A stretch of DNA of 64,000 bases, taken from the NCBI GenBank assembly GCA_022432975.1, contig CM039509.1, positions 2,597,982 to 2,661,981 of the forward strand, read 5' to 3'. Positions within the stretch are counted from its first letter, which is position 1. Each line of letters starts with the position of its first letter. The translations under genes and the position numbers were made by a program. Source of the stretch: Begonia masoniana (lineage: Eukaryota; Streptophyta; Magnoliopsida; Cucurbitales; Begoniaceae). Of this stretch, positions 45,196 to 55,982 are shown piece by piece. The notes under the pieces were generated by a model. The model did no database searches, was not told the origin of the DNA, and worked only from the letters and a program-made list of their open reading frames with translations.

Positions 45196-48100
45196 ATTCG
45201 CTTACACTCGAGTTTGGAATCCACTCCGCAACTCAAAGTTTGCCATGCAGTCGTACTCACACTTATATATTCGGGTCATCACAAGATGTCTGAAATTACC
45301 CCTTTATGGGTACACATTGTTTATTAATTTTAATTAATTTAATAACATAAATTTAAACATCCCGTGCCACGATCTATTATATAAAATATATGAGAAAATA
45401 ATATTATTATAATCTCGTAAATATGTAAAATTGAGAGTGATAATTACCCTAGGCAAACAAAATCAACACACACTCAACATATTCAGGAGCTATTATCACT
45501 GCATGCTTGCCACTTGTACATTTTCCTTTGCAAACTCCTGTTTGGCTGCCAAGAAAATAGAGAAATTCCACTTGAACTCTTTCTTCTTATCTCTTTAATC
45601 ATTACACTTGAGAGAATTTGTTTGATTAGGGCTTCCCATAAATTAAGAGTAACGTAAAATTAAATAAAAACCCTGGTTTAAAATAATAATTAGGAGTAAC
45701 TGTTGGAGTACAGTGTAGTAGTTGCTAATAACTATTGTTATTAATTCATTTTAATGACTCATTAATGCAAATGAGTGGAGATAGGATTAATCAATTATTA
45801 TTCATTCGATTAATGAAGAATAAATCCTGGGTTTCGATGCTTCTCAAAATTAGAGAGACCATTAATTGTTTATTGTTATTTTCAAATTTATTAATCTATT
45901 TTATTTTAAATGATTTCTGTACATTAAATTAAAAAAAATATCGCGTGACTTTGTTTTATATATGCCGTTTTATTCGATTCTTTGATCGACTAGACCAAAA
46001 TTTTTGATCAATAAGTCGTATGAACAAGAATAATACAAGAAAAACCTACCATGCAAAGATAAATCGATAGCAAATTAACATATAGGATATGTGGCAACCT
46101 GCATTGGGAAGGCAAAGACGACATAAATTATGTTGATTGTGAGAACCCAGTCCAAACCAGTAGAAGTGTACAATCTTACTTTATTTCAGAAAGTGAAAAT
46201 TGAATGATTTATAAGTAGAGTTATCCTCCTTAGCTAGTACAACACGTTTTGAGATAATTTCAAAAATAAATATGTGCAGGCTTTGACTTAAAACAGACAA
46301 TATTATAGTGGGAGCACCAGAGGCCTCCACATGATCACTTTCTTTTATGTAATGCGACGTAATTAATCATATAAAATTATTTGTACATATTAATTTACTA
46401 AATACTAATTAATTAAAAATAATAATAAGCATTGATTATTAAAAAAAAAAGTTAGGATAATACCAAATCTACCCCTGCTTTTCTTTTGCCATAATGGATA
46501 TTTTCTAGTATGTATTTGAGTTCTAGGCACCCATGTCTTCTCTCTCTGTTTCGCGGGTGGTGCTTAAACGGTTAAACCAAAGAAACAGCGGCCATTAATG
46601 AGCGCGGAACCTCTGTCTCTGAAAACATTGAAAAAGGTACAAATTTCTGTAATTTTTTAGTAACTTGGAAGAAATTTGAGATATTTTTTTTTATATTTGG
46701 GTGAGAATCTTAGCATCAGATCAAAATTAGAGATTTGGTCGTAGTCTGAGACTTTGAAGAAACCTAGTTAATTTTGTAAAAATGGAGATTTCCTTCATCA
46801 CTCTGAACACATGTTTAGAAAAATAGGAGATGGGCTTCTATTTGGATATGCTAAAGTTGTTTGATACAAGTTGATCTGTTATGAACTCTAAGTGTTTGAC
46901 GAAATGCCTCAAAGAAGATTTTTCTGATGTTAACAGGTATAATGACGTGGATGTGTGCTAAGTATGTTTCTGATGTTGATTTATTTTTCTGTTTTGTGTA
47001 TATTTATATGATTTGATTTGAAATAAGTGCTGAAAATAGTAGATTAATAACCTATGATAATGTAAAACTAGATTAAGCTTATAATTGCGAGAAATCTATT
47101 AAATGCACTTCTATTGCTTGTGCTGAAAACTTTTGATTTAGCTGAATCTTACATTTTCGGCTTCTAAAACCCGATTATGGTGTATGAAAATCTCATATAA
47201 ACAAACATTTAAAGCTTAGATTCTGTATAATGAAGATGAAAATAATACTGTCATTCTCTTTGTTTGTCTTTCAGAGTTCCATCAGAGTTTAAGCTTCTTC
47301 AATGGCTGCATCTGCTAGAATTTATGTATAAGTGAGGCTCTTATTGTTTTTATTAGTAAAAATTACTAGGTAGATCTATCCACCCAAGCATATCGACGAA
47401 GAACCTTAACTCTATCGATGAATATTATTTGAACTCTGTTCTAGTGCGATTAAGAAAAATCTACGACGTGATATAATTGAAGAACTAAATTACTAATTTT
47501 TTTTTGCCTAAAATGTAACAAAATCGCTATTGTGAGAACAGCTTAAGAATCAGTCTCATAGTCCTCATCTTTGAAGTTTATTAGTATCGTTAAAGAATCA
47601 TGCATGCATGTATTCCAAAAACTTCAATTTAGTTTGATCGGGACATTATTTATTCTCTTCTTGTAATTGAGTTGTTACTAAACTGAGCACAAAAAAGTAC
47701 AGATCAAATGAAATTCCATCATATCTCTCCGGAGGAATTCCGATATGTTATGTGAAAACGATAAACGACAAGCGAAAGTGGAAAAAAATTTATTTATTCG
47801 AAAATTTTTTACAAGAATGTTGGAAGACCGATTTCTACAAATCTTCAAAAAAATTATGGATGGAGTAAAAATAGAATTGAAATTTGTACAGAAAAGTAGT
47901 GCCAAATTGCACAAATAGACAGCCAACCAGCAAGGGCACTTGTCGGAAAGACCAATTACAAAACGGTCATGTCCGACTGCCATTGGCGGCGGCCTGAGAG
48001 CCATCTTCTCTAGTCTAGACAGGGTTTCTTCTTAATCGAATGCTCAACGTGTCTGTACTTACTGGTTTGTGATTTTGGCTATCGTTTCTGTTTGTGCTTC

Positions 48101-49726
48101 ATTGATTTCTCAGACCTCTTTCCATCAACATAGTTGCTTCAAAATATAGTTTTTTTTTTTTTTGCAGACTCTTGTCCGGACTGAAAATATTTCAGAAGTC
48201 TTAAAAGATGGAAGAACATAGACGTGGGTTTTCACCAATTTTGTTGATTTTTACTGGTTCGTATATAGTTTGTATGAATTACTTGTCCATTTATAAATTC
48301 TTTGTGACAATTTAAATAGTGATGATGATTCTTCTGTCTTCTAGGTGAGTAAAGTTCAATATTTAAAAAATAAGTATATGATTAGATGAAGTCTTGGTCA
48401 AGCAATGCTAGATTGACTTTCAAAAACTCAAATAGACAGTGGCATGATGGATGTCCGTCTTGACGTGATGAAAATTGAAATGGGCCTTTGAATGCTTATT
48501 ATAATCCAAATTTTATTAAATAATTAGCAGAGATTTGTGTGCTCTAGAGAGCAGCCAATGGTTGGAGAGAGGAATGAAGTAGAGTTATTCACCCTATTTA
48601 ATACCACGCATTTTGAGTTAATTTTATGAATAAATTTGTGCTGGTTCTTATTTAAAACGAATAATATTATATTACGAGCATCGAGGAATTCTACAAGTTT
48701 GATTTTGGACTTGATTTTTAGTTTTTCAAATTTAAAAAAAATATTACATAATATATAACAAAAATTCAATTTAATTTCATCCGATTTTAAAAATGGAATT
48801 GTTAACAAAACCAAAAAAATGGTTTGGTTCTAAAGTCAGTTTTCAAATGTTGGAATTGAACTGGATTAAAATTCTCAGTTCGGTTCAGTTTGATTTGTTC
48901 CAACCGAACATACCCAACCTTTTCTTAGAATGTAGTTTAAACATATTACTAATGAACAGTTGAAGCTTAGTTACATAATTAGTAATGTTAGGTGGACATT
49001 TTAATTTTTCAATTTAATCTCAGACTCTAACTCACGTTTATATGTCATCCATTCATTCATCAATACAATAATTACAATAGATTATATATGTGTTCAATTG
49101 CGCAAATGAATGAACAAAACATGAACGTTTCACTAGACTGTAAATATAACATTATTCTTCCATTATTAACGCATATACAACTTGCAAACAGAACATCATC
49201 GATCTGGATGCGGTGGTTAGTGCTTTTTTTCTCTATTTGCCACAATTATTTTGTCTCTCAATTCATTCAAAGTTAGAGTTGGATAACTTATACTCTCTCT
49301 ACAACAAAGTTTGTTGGTGGAAAAAAAATGTAATGTTCATTTAAATGAACTAAATATGCAATCCCTAAGTACAATTATACAAGAAAAAATACAAGAAACA
49401 TCTATGAACTTGAACATTTCTCTTAGTCTTCCTCCAAAAACAAATCATATTGAACATTATTTACCAAAGATAAATAAAACTCATCTATCGTAGTTTATTA
49501 CACTGTGACAACCTGTCCAGTGAAGATCTGAATAGTACTGGACCTAATAATATTAGAAGAGTGCATAATCTCACATTATTTTGAAAATGTGGAGGAGATC
49601 AATATCTCTCCCGAGACTGCATGATACTTTTTTAGATAAGACCCAAAAGTAAATTTGTAAGGACTTCGATCGAAAAAGAACCATATCTTAGTGAAATAGG
49701 CAAAGAATACTCACAAAAAATCCACT
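45196..49726. other. Long intergenic region between RKD and MIF
   Basis: Mostly AT-rich unique DNA. Seen within it: a possible start MSAEPLSLKTLKK at 46597 followed by a donor-like AAG|GTACAA; a PPR-like phrase VFDEMPQRRFF at about 46892-46924; an acceptor-like TTTCAG at about 47270-47275; a hAT-like subterminal string (GGTTCGGTT words, about 48800-48920). None makes a gene. A frame at 47678-48004 (minus) is not recognised. MIF 3' UTR should lie next to 49726. Confidence 0.4.
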
Positions 49727-49975
49727 TCAGTCTACATATTTCCTGTGGAAATTTCTGTGGCAGCCACAGGCAGCACAAGTGAAAGCCCCATCGCTTCCGT
49801 CCTCTCCACTCTCCATGAACTCTCTGCAACCATCAACAGCATGTCCTCCGATATTGGCTGCCTGATTCCTCCTGCACTCGCCATACCGAACCGTGGCTGA
49901 TGAACAAAACGAATACGAACAATTATTCAACTCTGCTAATCCACTTCTTTTCATTACTACTACCCTTTTCTTCAT
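49727..49975 (-). CDS. MIF: Mini zinc finger (MIF) protein, ZF-HD type without homeodomain
   Basis: A single-exon 82 aa frame starting [12 protein letters not shown], the usual MIF beginning, and ending [10 protein letters not shown]. The ZF-HD dimerisation domain covers about residues 28-80: [27 protein letters not shown], then [14 protein letters not shown]. MIFs bind ZF-HD homeodomain proteins and hold them inactive, affecting hormone response and meristem termination. Oddity: family members read NHAAN in the first zinc site, here NQAAN (residue 36), so a conserved histidine ligand is replaced by glutamine. A loss-of-function allele or a sequencing error should be considered. Otherwise intact, with a TATA box at 50121-50131. 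Confidence 0.92.
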   Translation of the reverse strand: MKKRVVVMKRSGLAELNNCSYSFCSSATVRYGECRRNQAANIGGHAVDGCREFMESGEDGSDGAFTCAACGCHRNFHRKYVD

Positions 49976-50120
49976 GCTTTCAAACCCTAATTTAACAATC
50001 CCAATTATAGTTTACAAACCCTAATTTCTTCTACCATGAAAAACCCAGAACAAGAAATGAAAGATAAATGGCCAGGAGAGGAGAGCTTCAGCTCATGAAC
50101 CCAACTCTAACCCTAATAGA

Positions 50121-50131
50121 CTTATTTATAG
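50121..50131 (-). promoter_or_regulatory. TATA box of MIF
   Basis: The minus strand reads CTATAAATAAG about 145 bases before the ATG at 49975, an excellent plant TATA box. Confidence 0.65.
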
Positions 50132-51067
50132 GCCAGGAGAAGCTTTATTTTACCAACATTTTTCTTATTTTTAGTTTTGACCCTTCACCAAATTCAAAAT
50201 TCAACGGTGACTGGGATTAGAAACAATAATGAGATGAGACAAAAACCTTAAAGAGGAGAAAATCATTGTCATTGTCACATAGACCTACAGTTGCAATTCT
50301 TTATTTTTTTAAGATATGATATTTTATGGATCATTGCATTACATTGGAACAAAACTCAATGCAAATCCGTTGGATCAGTACCAACTTTAATTAATATGAG
50401 TAGCTGACTTATGGTTGATTCAAATCACAATATAGTTATAAATATATTAAAATAGTGATTGTGAATTTTCGCTTCCACTAACAAGATATTATTTGTTTTG
50501 AACGGAAGACTTTACAAATTTTTTATTGAAACTTACTCAAATATGTATCTTTCTCCACCTTTCTTAATCAATATGTTATTGTATAACTCATATGGTATCG
50601 GTTAGGCCAAAGACCATTCCTAACCTCACAGGAAAGATTATGCTGTGATAAAAAAAATCTACCAAATAACAAAATTTATTGTAATCAAGAAATTACATAG
50701 AACGAAAAATCTCATCATGATTAGTTTAATCGTAAATTCGGTCTATATGATTTCATAAAAGAAAAACTAAAAACTAGCGCCAAAACTCTAAACTTTGAAT
50801 TGATGCTTTCGGGTTAACTTATAATTAAAATTACTAAGCATTCCCTAACCTGATGTAAAAAATTATGACACTGGTTAAATATCGTAATAGGGTTAGGTAA
50901 ATTAAAGTTACATTGAGATAACATTTAGATTTATGAAAAATAAATATTTAAAACTTTTAATACACACGCACACGCACAAGCGCGTGCACGCCTCACACAC
51001 CCAAAATAAAATTATGTTTTATTTTTATGAATAGGGCCCTTGACGCTTTTCTACTTCAACGAAGATA
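50132..51067. other. Intergenic region upstream of MIF
   Basis: AT-rich, no gene seen. A CA-rich microsatellite-like stretch (ACACGCACACGCAC) is at about 50964-51000. Confidence 0.45.
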
Positions 51068-51117
51068 GCAACGAGCAACGAGCAACGAGCAACGAGCAAC
51101 GAGCAACGAGCAACGAG
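51068..51117 (+). repeat. Tandem heptamer (GCAACGA)7
   Basis: Seven perfect GCAACGA units directly upstream of the ATG at 51144, probably in a 5' UTR. Confidence 0.95.
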
Positions 51118-51143
51118 CGGGAGAGATCAAAGAAGAGGGAGTC

Positions 51144-51202
51144 ATGGCAGCGTCGTTGGTCAAACACATAGCTCATGTCCTTTTTAACAAAGCTCTTCAA
51201 AG
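51144..51202 (+). CDS. Possible first exon of an unidentified gene
   Basis: ATG at 51144 gives MAASLVKHIAHVLFNKALQ and reaches a strong donor (AAAG|GTAAGTAG) at 51203. The short exon sits after a heptamer repeat in a leader-like stretch and 260 bases before a copia insertion, which would fall in intron 1. No matching second exon is found to the right within the window. It could be a real gene start or a relic; the peptide is too short to identify. Confidence 0.3.
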
Positions 51203-51460
51203 GTAAGTAGTTTTTAACACCCACTCGTTACATTCTCGTTGTTTTTTGTTGAAAATCTAATATGAATGATAAAAACTTGAAAGCATTAGTTGTTTTTTAA
51301 TTATGTTGGCCGATCTAGGCATATATTTGTTGTTATGCATGATTTAAAGTCGATTGGAAGCAAGAATAGATGAATTGATTGATTTTTTATTTTTCTTTTG
51401 CAAATTTGTCATTGAAAACCAATCTGAATCACGATTTTGTAGTGTCTTTGGTCGACCATG

Positions 51461-51668
51461 TATTAGTAGATGTAGTTCAGTTGTAGTTTTAGTTTAGTTC
51501 AGTTGTAGTTTTAGTTTAGTTACCTTTTCAATACTTGTCATCATTAATTTTCTTTCTGTTTTAGATATATACTTGTAAGTCAGACACAAACATTAATTAT
51601 AATTCATTGCTTTTCTCTCGATTTCCTCCTTCGTCTTAATTTCTCCTCTCTGGTTTAGAACTTTAACG
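51461..51668 (+). repeat. 5' LTR of copia element 2
   Basis: A very short LTR (208 bp) with internal duplication of CAGTTGTAGTTTTAGTTTAG. It is nearly the same as 55082-55290; a few differences by eye (for example AATTGTAG against CAGTTGTAG) point to a moderately recent insertion. Confidence 0.92.
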
Positions 51669-51681
51669 TGGTATCAGAGCC
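51669..51681 (+). promoter_or_regulatory. Primer binding site of copia element 2
   Basis: TGGTATCAGAGCC, complementary to initiator tRNA-Met, lies with no spacer after the LTR. Confidence 0.93.
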
Positions 51682-51685
51682 AGTG

Positions 51686-52519
51686 ATGGCGTCGTCGAGC
51701 TCTGTCCCCTCCTCTCCCACCCTCATTACTTCTACTCCTCTCCCTCCCCTACCCTCTCACAACCAAACCCTTACCGTGAAATTGAATAGCTCAAATTACC
51801 TTGTGTGGAAGACCCAGCTTCTCCACGTCGCCACAGCCAACGGCATTCAACACCTTCTGGATAGCTCCTCGTCTCCACCTCCTCAATTTCTGGACGCTCT
51901 TTCCTCTCAAGCCAATCCCGAGTACTCTGTATGGCAACGCTACAACTACTTGCTTATGAGTTGGATTTTTGCCTCTCTGTCGGAGGATCTTCTTCCCCAA
52001 ATGATAGCTTTCTCCACCGCCATCGATGTCTGGGCGGCCCTCGAAAGAATTTTTGCCTCCTCCTCCCTGGCCCGAATTACAGACCTGAGGACTCGCCTTC
52101 ACTCCCTGTCCAAAGACGGACTCTCAGCGTCCAGTTATTTCCAAAACCTCACCTCCCTCTGCAACACCCTTGCAGCCATCGGCAAACCTGTCTCACATCG
52201 GGACAAAATCATCTATTTCCTCAATGGTTTGGGCAGCGAATACAACTCGTTTGTAACATCGATCTCCTCGATTACCAACCGAACCGACCAGCCCTCGTTG
52301 GAAGAAATACAGAGCCTCCTTCAAAGCTTCAACTTTCGTTTGGAAAGGCAAAACTCTGTCATTTCCCTGCCGTTGCCGACTCAACTGCAGGCGCACTTCA
52401 CCTCTCAGCGACCTCCTCGTCCACTGTGGAGTCCTCGGCCAAACGCCCAAATGCGTTTTCCCTTCCCGCCTGGTTCTTATTCGGCTGGGCCAGTTCACAA
52501 CCCCTCAGGCCCCTGGTGA
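51686..52519 (+). pseudogene. Copia gag
   Basis: Start ATGGCGTCG at 51686 (MASSSSVPSS). The frame runs to 52519 without a stop and shows a Retrotran_gag_2/UBN2 type body: LNSSNYLVWKTQLL, LLMSWIFASLSEDLLPQMI, LHSLSKDGLSASSYFQNLTS. It ends after a proline-rich stretch (NPSGPW stop). The zinc knuckle continues in another frame from 52532, so a frameshift lies near 52515-52530. Confidence 0.88.
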
Positions 52520-52531
52520 CATCCTCGGCCC

Positions 52532-52900
52532 ATGAACAACAACCGGCCCCGTTGCCAGATTTGCAACCGAATAGGTCACTCAACCTTGAAATGCTACTAC
52601 TATCTCGATCCAGCCCATCGCCCTCCTGCCCCAAGAGCCCACTACCCATTTCCTCCAGCTCAAGCCCATTTTACTACCTACACCCCTGACCCGGCCCTGC
52701 CACCCACCCCTTATCCCGGCCCGTACTCATATTCCTCTGCCCAACCCAGTTTTTCACCCGACCCATACTCTGCCCCACCCGGTCTTTCACCCGACCCTTA
52801 CTACTATCCTTCTGCCCACCCATTTTTCTCCCCCGAACCCTCTCCACCTCCAACCCATTACTCCCCTGCAACCCTCCCGAGCACTCTCCCCACCACCGGC
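52532..52900 (+). pseudogene. Copia gag zinc knuckle and proline-rich tail
   Basis: The frame reads MNNNRPRCQICNRIGHST followed by LKCYYY, a CCHC-like knuckle CQICNRIGHSTLKC. After that comes a long P/S/Y-rich repeat region with SFSPDPYSAPP. Protease should follow but the sequence changes to an LTR-like block at 52901. Confidence 0.8.
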
Positions 52901-53700
52901 TGATACGAACCAAGATAGGTCCATACTCAATGTCAAGGACAATAATCCATCTAACAAAGGAGGCCCTAATGTGAATCAAGGTGCGACCAAGCTCAAGCCC
53001 AAAGACAAACACCAATGTCAAAATATTGTAGTTCTTCATGGAGAAACATGTTTTACGGAGATCAGCATCTTCAATTCAGCATCCCCTTACATTATGACAT
53101 TCTTCAAGGTGAGGCATAAATGGAGGATCAAGCACACGTTCAAAGATTATTGGATTACTTCTCAAAGGTTTCTATAGTGGGCTGGATCGCGTAATTTTAC
53201 AAAGTTTCTTAATTATAGTTTTAGAAAGTTTATTAATTATAGTTTTAGAAAGTTTCTTAATTATAGTTTTAGAAAGCTTTCATAATCATAGATTTAGAAA
53301 GCTTTCCTAAGTATTGTTTTAGAAAGTTTCCTAATTATTGTTTTAGTAATATTTCCTAATTAAATTAGGATAGTTTGTAGCCTATTTAAAGGCATAAACC
53401 TTGCAACATTATAAAGAAGCAATATACATGATTTTGAGTTATTCTTTGTGAGAATTTTCTCTTTTGTTCTTTGTGAAGAACTAGATCTTCTTCAAGTCAA
53501 AACTTGAAAGATCAACTTGATAGCTTTGGTTCTAACCACAAGTTCGGTTACGGGTCAAGCTCCTTGTTTGATAACTTTGGTTCCGTCGGCAAGGTTCGAT
53601 TGGGGTCAAGTTCCTTATACTTGATTTCACAGGCGTTCCTGAGTTTCTAATTCCGCGTTGTAGAAGGGTCTCGGGTTTCATATACCCGTGGTTCTCATCA
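52901..53700 (+). mobile_element. LTR-like insertion inside copia element 2
   Basis: The block starts TGATACGAACC and ends GGTTCTCATCA (TG..CA). It holds a repeated TTAATTATAGTTTTAGAAAG unit (about 53208-53340), a TATTTAAAGGC promoter-like string (53382) and TTCTTTGTGAAGAACTAGAT leader-like sequence. Its flanks (CCGGC and TTTAA) do not match, and copia protease to early RT is missing at the same place, so insertion was accompanied by deletion or the borders differ slightly. Confidence 0.5.
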
Positions 53701-53705
53701 TTTAA

Positions 53706-55060
53706 CTTTGATGACACCGTTTCTCGGTATAAAGCTCGTCTCGTAGCCAAAGGGTATGACCAGACTGAAGGCATTGATTATGACGAGACATTCAGCCCTG
53801 TGGTCAAACTAACCACCGTTCGGACCGTACTCTCTCTAGCAGTCTCCTCTCGCTGGACTATCCAACAACTAGATATCAACAATGTCTTTTTACATGGGGA
53901 TCTCACTGAGACGGTTTTCATGCAACAACCTCCTGGTTTTATTGATTCATCCTATCCGGCTACTGTATGCTTCTTACATAAAGCTCTATACGGTCTAAAA
54001 CAATCTCCCAGAGCCTGGTACACCAAGTTATATACTGCTCTCACTTCTTGGGGTTTTTTAGCATCCAAGGACTCCTCACTTTTCATCTGTCGCACGTCAT
54101 CCTATGTTGTTATTATGCTTGTATATGTTGACGACATTATCGTGACAGGTGACTCGGTTGCACTTATAGATCAGCTCTTAACGTACCTACATTCACAATT
54201 TACAGTCAGAGATCTTGGCCCATTATCATACTTTCTTGGCATATCGGTCACTCAGTCTTCTTCTGGTATGAGTTTTTCTCAATCGAGGTATATATCTGAA
54301 TTACTTCACAGGGCCAATATGACTTCTTGCAAACCGGTCCCCACACCTATGGTTGCTGGACCCGTTTTATCTTTGCATTCTGGCACTCCCCTCCGTGATG
54401 GTTTTTTCTACCGCAGCCTCGTTGGGGGCATACAGTATTGTTGCCTTACACGTCCTGACATTGTCTTCGCCGTCAACAAGGTCTCACAGTTTATGCATGC
54501 ACCCTCTGACGTTCACTGGCAAGCAGTCAAGAGAATTTTACGATACCTTAAAGGTACTTCATCCCTCTGTATCTCTTTTGCTCCCTCTACTGTTCTCGAG
54601 TTGACTTGCTATACGAACGCGGATTGGGCCTTTTGCCTCGATGATCGCAAAAGCACTAGCGGCTTCTGTGTTTTTCTCGGCAGCAATCTTATTTCCTGGT
54701 CCTCCACCAAACAGAAAGTTGTCTCCCGCTCAAGCACGGAGTCCGAATACCGTAGTGTCGCAAATGGTGCAGCTGAGGTCCTCTGGTTACAGTCACTCCT
54801 CAAGGAGTTGGGTATTCTCTCCCCCACAGCTCCTCTTATTCTTTGTGATAATTTGAGTGCAACTTATCTTGCTCAAAATCCCGTGTTGCACTCAAAATCC
54901 AAACATGTTAAGATCGATTTCCATTTTGTCTAAGAAAAAGTGCTTCAAAAGCAGTTATTCGTCAAATTCACTCCTTCGGAGAACCAACTGGCTGATGCAC
55001 TTACTAAACCACTTCCACCGACGTCGTTCTCCCTTTTGTTATCCAAGATCTTTCGCCTTT
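53706..55060 (+). pseudogene. Copia reverse transcriptase and RNase H
   Basis: Reading from about 53720 ([20 protein letters not shown]), one frame stays open to 54933. RT motifs are [24 protein letters not shown] and the catalytic box [11 protein letters not shown]; RNase H has [20 protein letters not shown]. The premature TAA at 54931-54933 (FHFV stop EKVLQKQ) is followed by the rest of RNase H and ADALTKPLPP. Several normal residues are altered (NNVFLHG for NAFLHG, NADWAFC for DADWAGC). The RT catalytic aspartates are intact. No N-terminal pol remains. Confidence 0.92.
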
Positions 55061-55081
55061 GGCCTTGATCTTGCGGGGGGA

Positions 55082-55290
55082 TATTAGTAGATGTAGTTCA
55101 ATTGTAGTTTTAGTTTAGTTCAGTTGTAGTTTTAGTTTAGTTACTTTTTCAATACTTTGTCATCATTACTTTTCTTTCTGTTTTAGATATATACTTGTTA
55201 GTCAAACACAAATATTAATTACAATTCATTGCTTTTCTCTTGATTCCTTCCTTCGTCTTAATTTCTCCTCTCTGGTTTAGAACTTTAACG
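55082..55290 (+). repeat. 3' LTR of copia element 2
   Basis: It matches the LTR at 51461-51668 and is flanked by CCATG on the right and the polypurine tract on the left. Confidence 0.92.
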
Positions 55291-55295
55291 CCATG

Positions 55296-55771
55296 TCTAT
55301 GGTCCGCACACTAGAACCTTGGGGGTTTGTCTTGGTCATTTTTGAGGTCGACCCCACCTTTTGTGGGTCAAACAACCTTCTTGTAAAAGAGACAACCGCG
55401 TGATGCTAGGAGGTCGATTGCATAATGTCATTGGTTGATCGAGCTCTATGGTCTATTATGTGTCGTAGTTTGATCGATCGCCCCTATTGCCCAAGTCGAC
55501 AACAAATGTCTTGGGTCAACCACATCGTGGGTTTGTATTGTGGCCATAGTTTGACACCGAGGCGAGTAGCATCTCAACGATATGCATGATGGCCAGGGGA
55601 CAGTGGTGAACAAGGCAATGACTGCACAATTATTTAAAATTAGAAATTTAATTGCTTTTGACTTTGAGAAATTTTTCTTTGATCAAATCATCAAGCATGA
55701 AGATGGGAAAAATGAAAGGTTGGCTCTTCCATTTCCCTGTCTTATATATGGTATTTTATCTTCCCAACGGT
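55296..55771. other. Region without gene; short GTCGA/GATCGATC repeats
   Basis: It continues the sequence interrupted by the copia element (51420-51455). It holds repeated GGTCGA, GTTGATCGA, TTGATCGATCGCCCC and AAGTCGAC strings, resembling the repeat zones of the LTRs. It may be the 3' zone of an old chromovirus LTR. No coding sequence. Confidence 0.4.
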
Positions 55772-55982
55772 GTAACGACCCTTTTCCCAGCAAGATATTG
55801 TCCGCTCTCGGGATTGGGCCGTAGCCCAATATCCTCCCCTCACGGCTTTGTTTGGCGAGGACTTCTCAGTCGGTCACCCAACCTGGTACTACTCTAGCCG
55901 AAGCACTTTTAACTTCAGAGTTCTTATGGGATCCGTTGACAATTGTACTCCAAAACGCGTCTTACTATTTTGGGAGGGTCTC
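55772..55982 (-). mobile_element. Cassandra LTR fragment with 5S-like sequence, cut by a chromovirus LTR
   Basis: The plus strand starts TGTAACGACCC (LTR 3' end) and runs through the complement of the whole 5S-like part (GTCACCCAACCTGGTACTAC, TTCTTATGGGATCCGTTG) to GGGAGGGTCTC. In the intact Cassandra LTR this point continues into TTTACATATG; here TGTAACACCC of another LTR begins at 55983. So the chromovirus inserted in the Cassandra copy; GTCTC would be its 5 bp TSD, but the right end is not seen. Confidence 0.88.

Larger units (their letters stand above)
51461..55290 (+). mobile_element. Ty1/copia element with non-canonical LTR ends, TSD CCATG
   Basis: LTRs are 51461-51668 (208 bp) and 55082-55290 (209 bp). 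Both begin TATTAGTAGATG and end CTTTAACG. CCATG flanks the element at 51456-51460 and 55291-55295. The PBS TGGTATCAGAGCC starts immediately at 51669. The polypurine tract TTGCGGGGGGA is at 55071-55081. gag, CCHC and RT/RNase H parts are present; protease and integrase are lost and a foreign LTR-like block (52901-53700) sits in their place. Confidence 0.92.

Noticed and set aside
47678..48004. 108-codon minus ORF with CPCWLAVYLCNLALLFC
   Set aside because: No recognised domain, no promoter or splice context; AT-rich 3' half; probably chance.
51931..52689. 252-codon plus ORF overlapping copia gag
   Set aside because: Its first two thirds run in an alternate frame of the proline- and serine-rich gag; no known domain.
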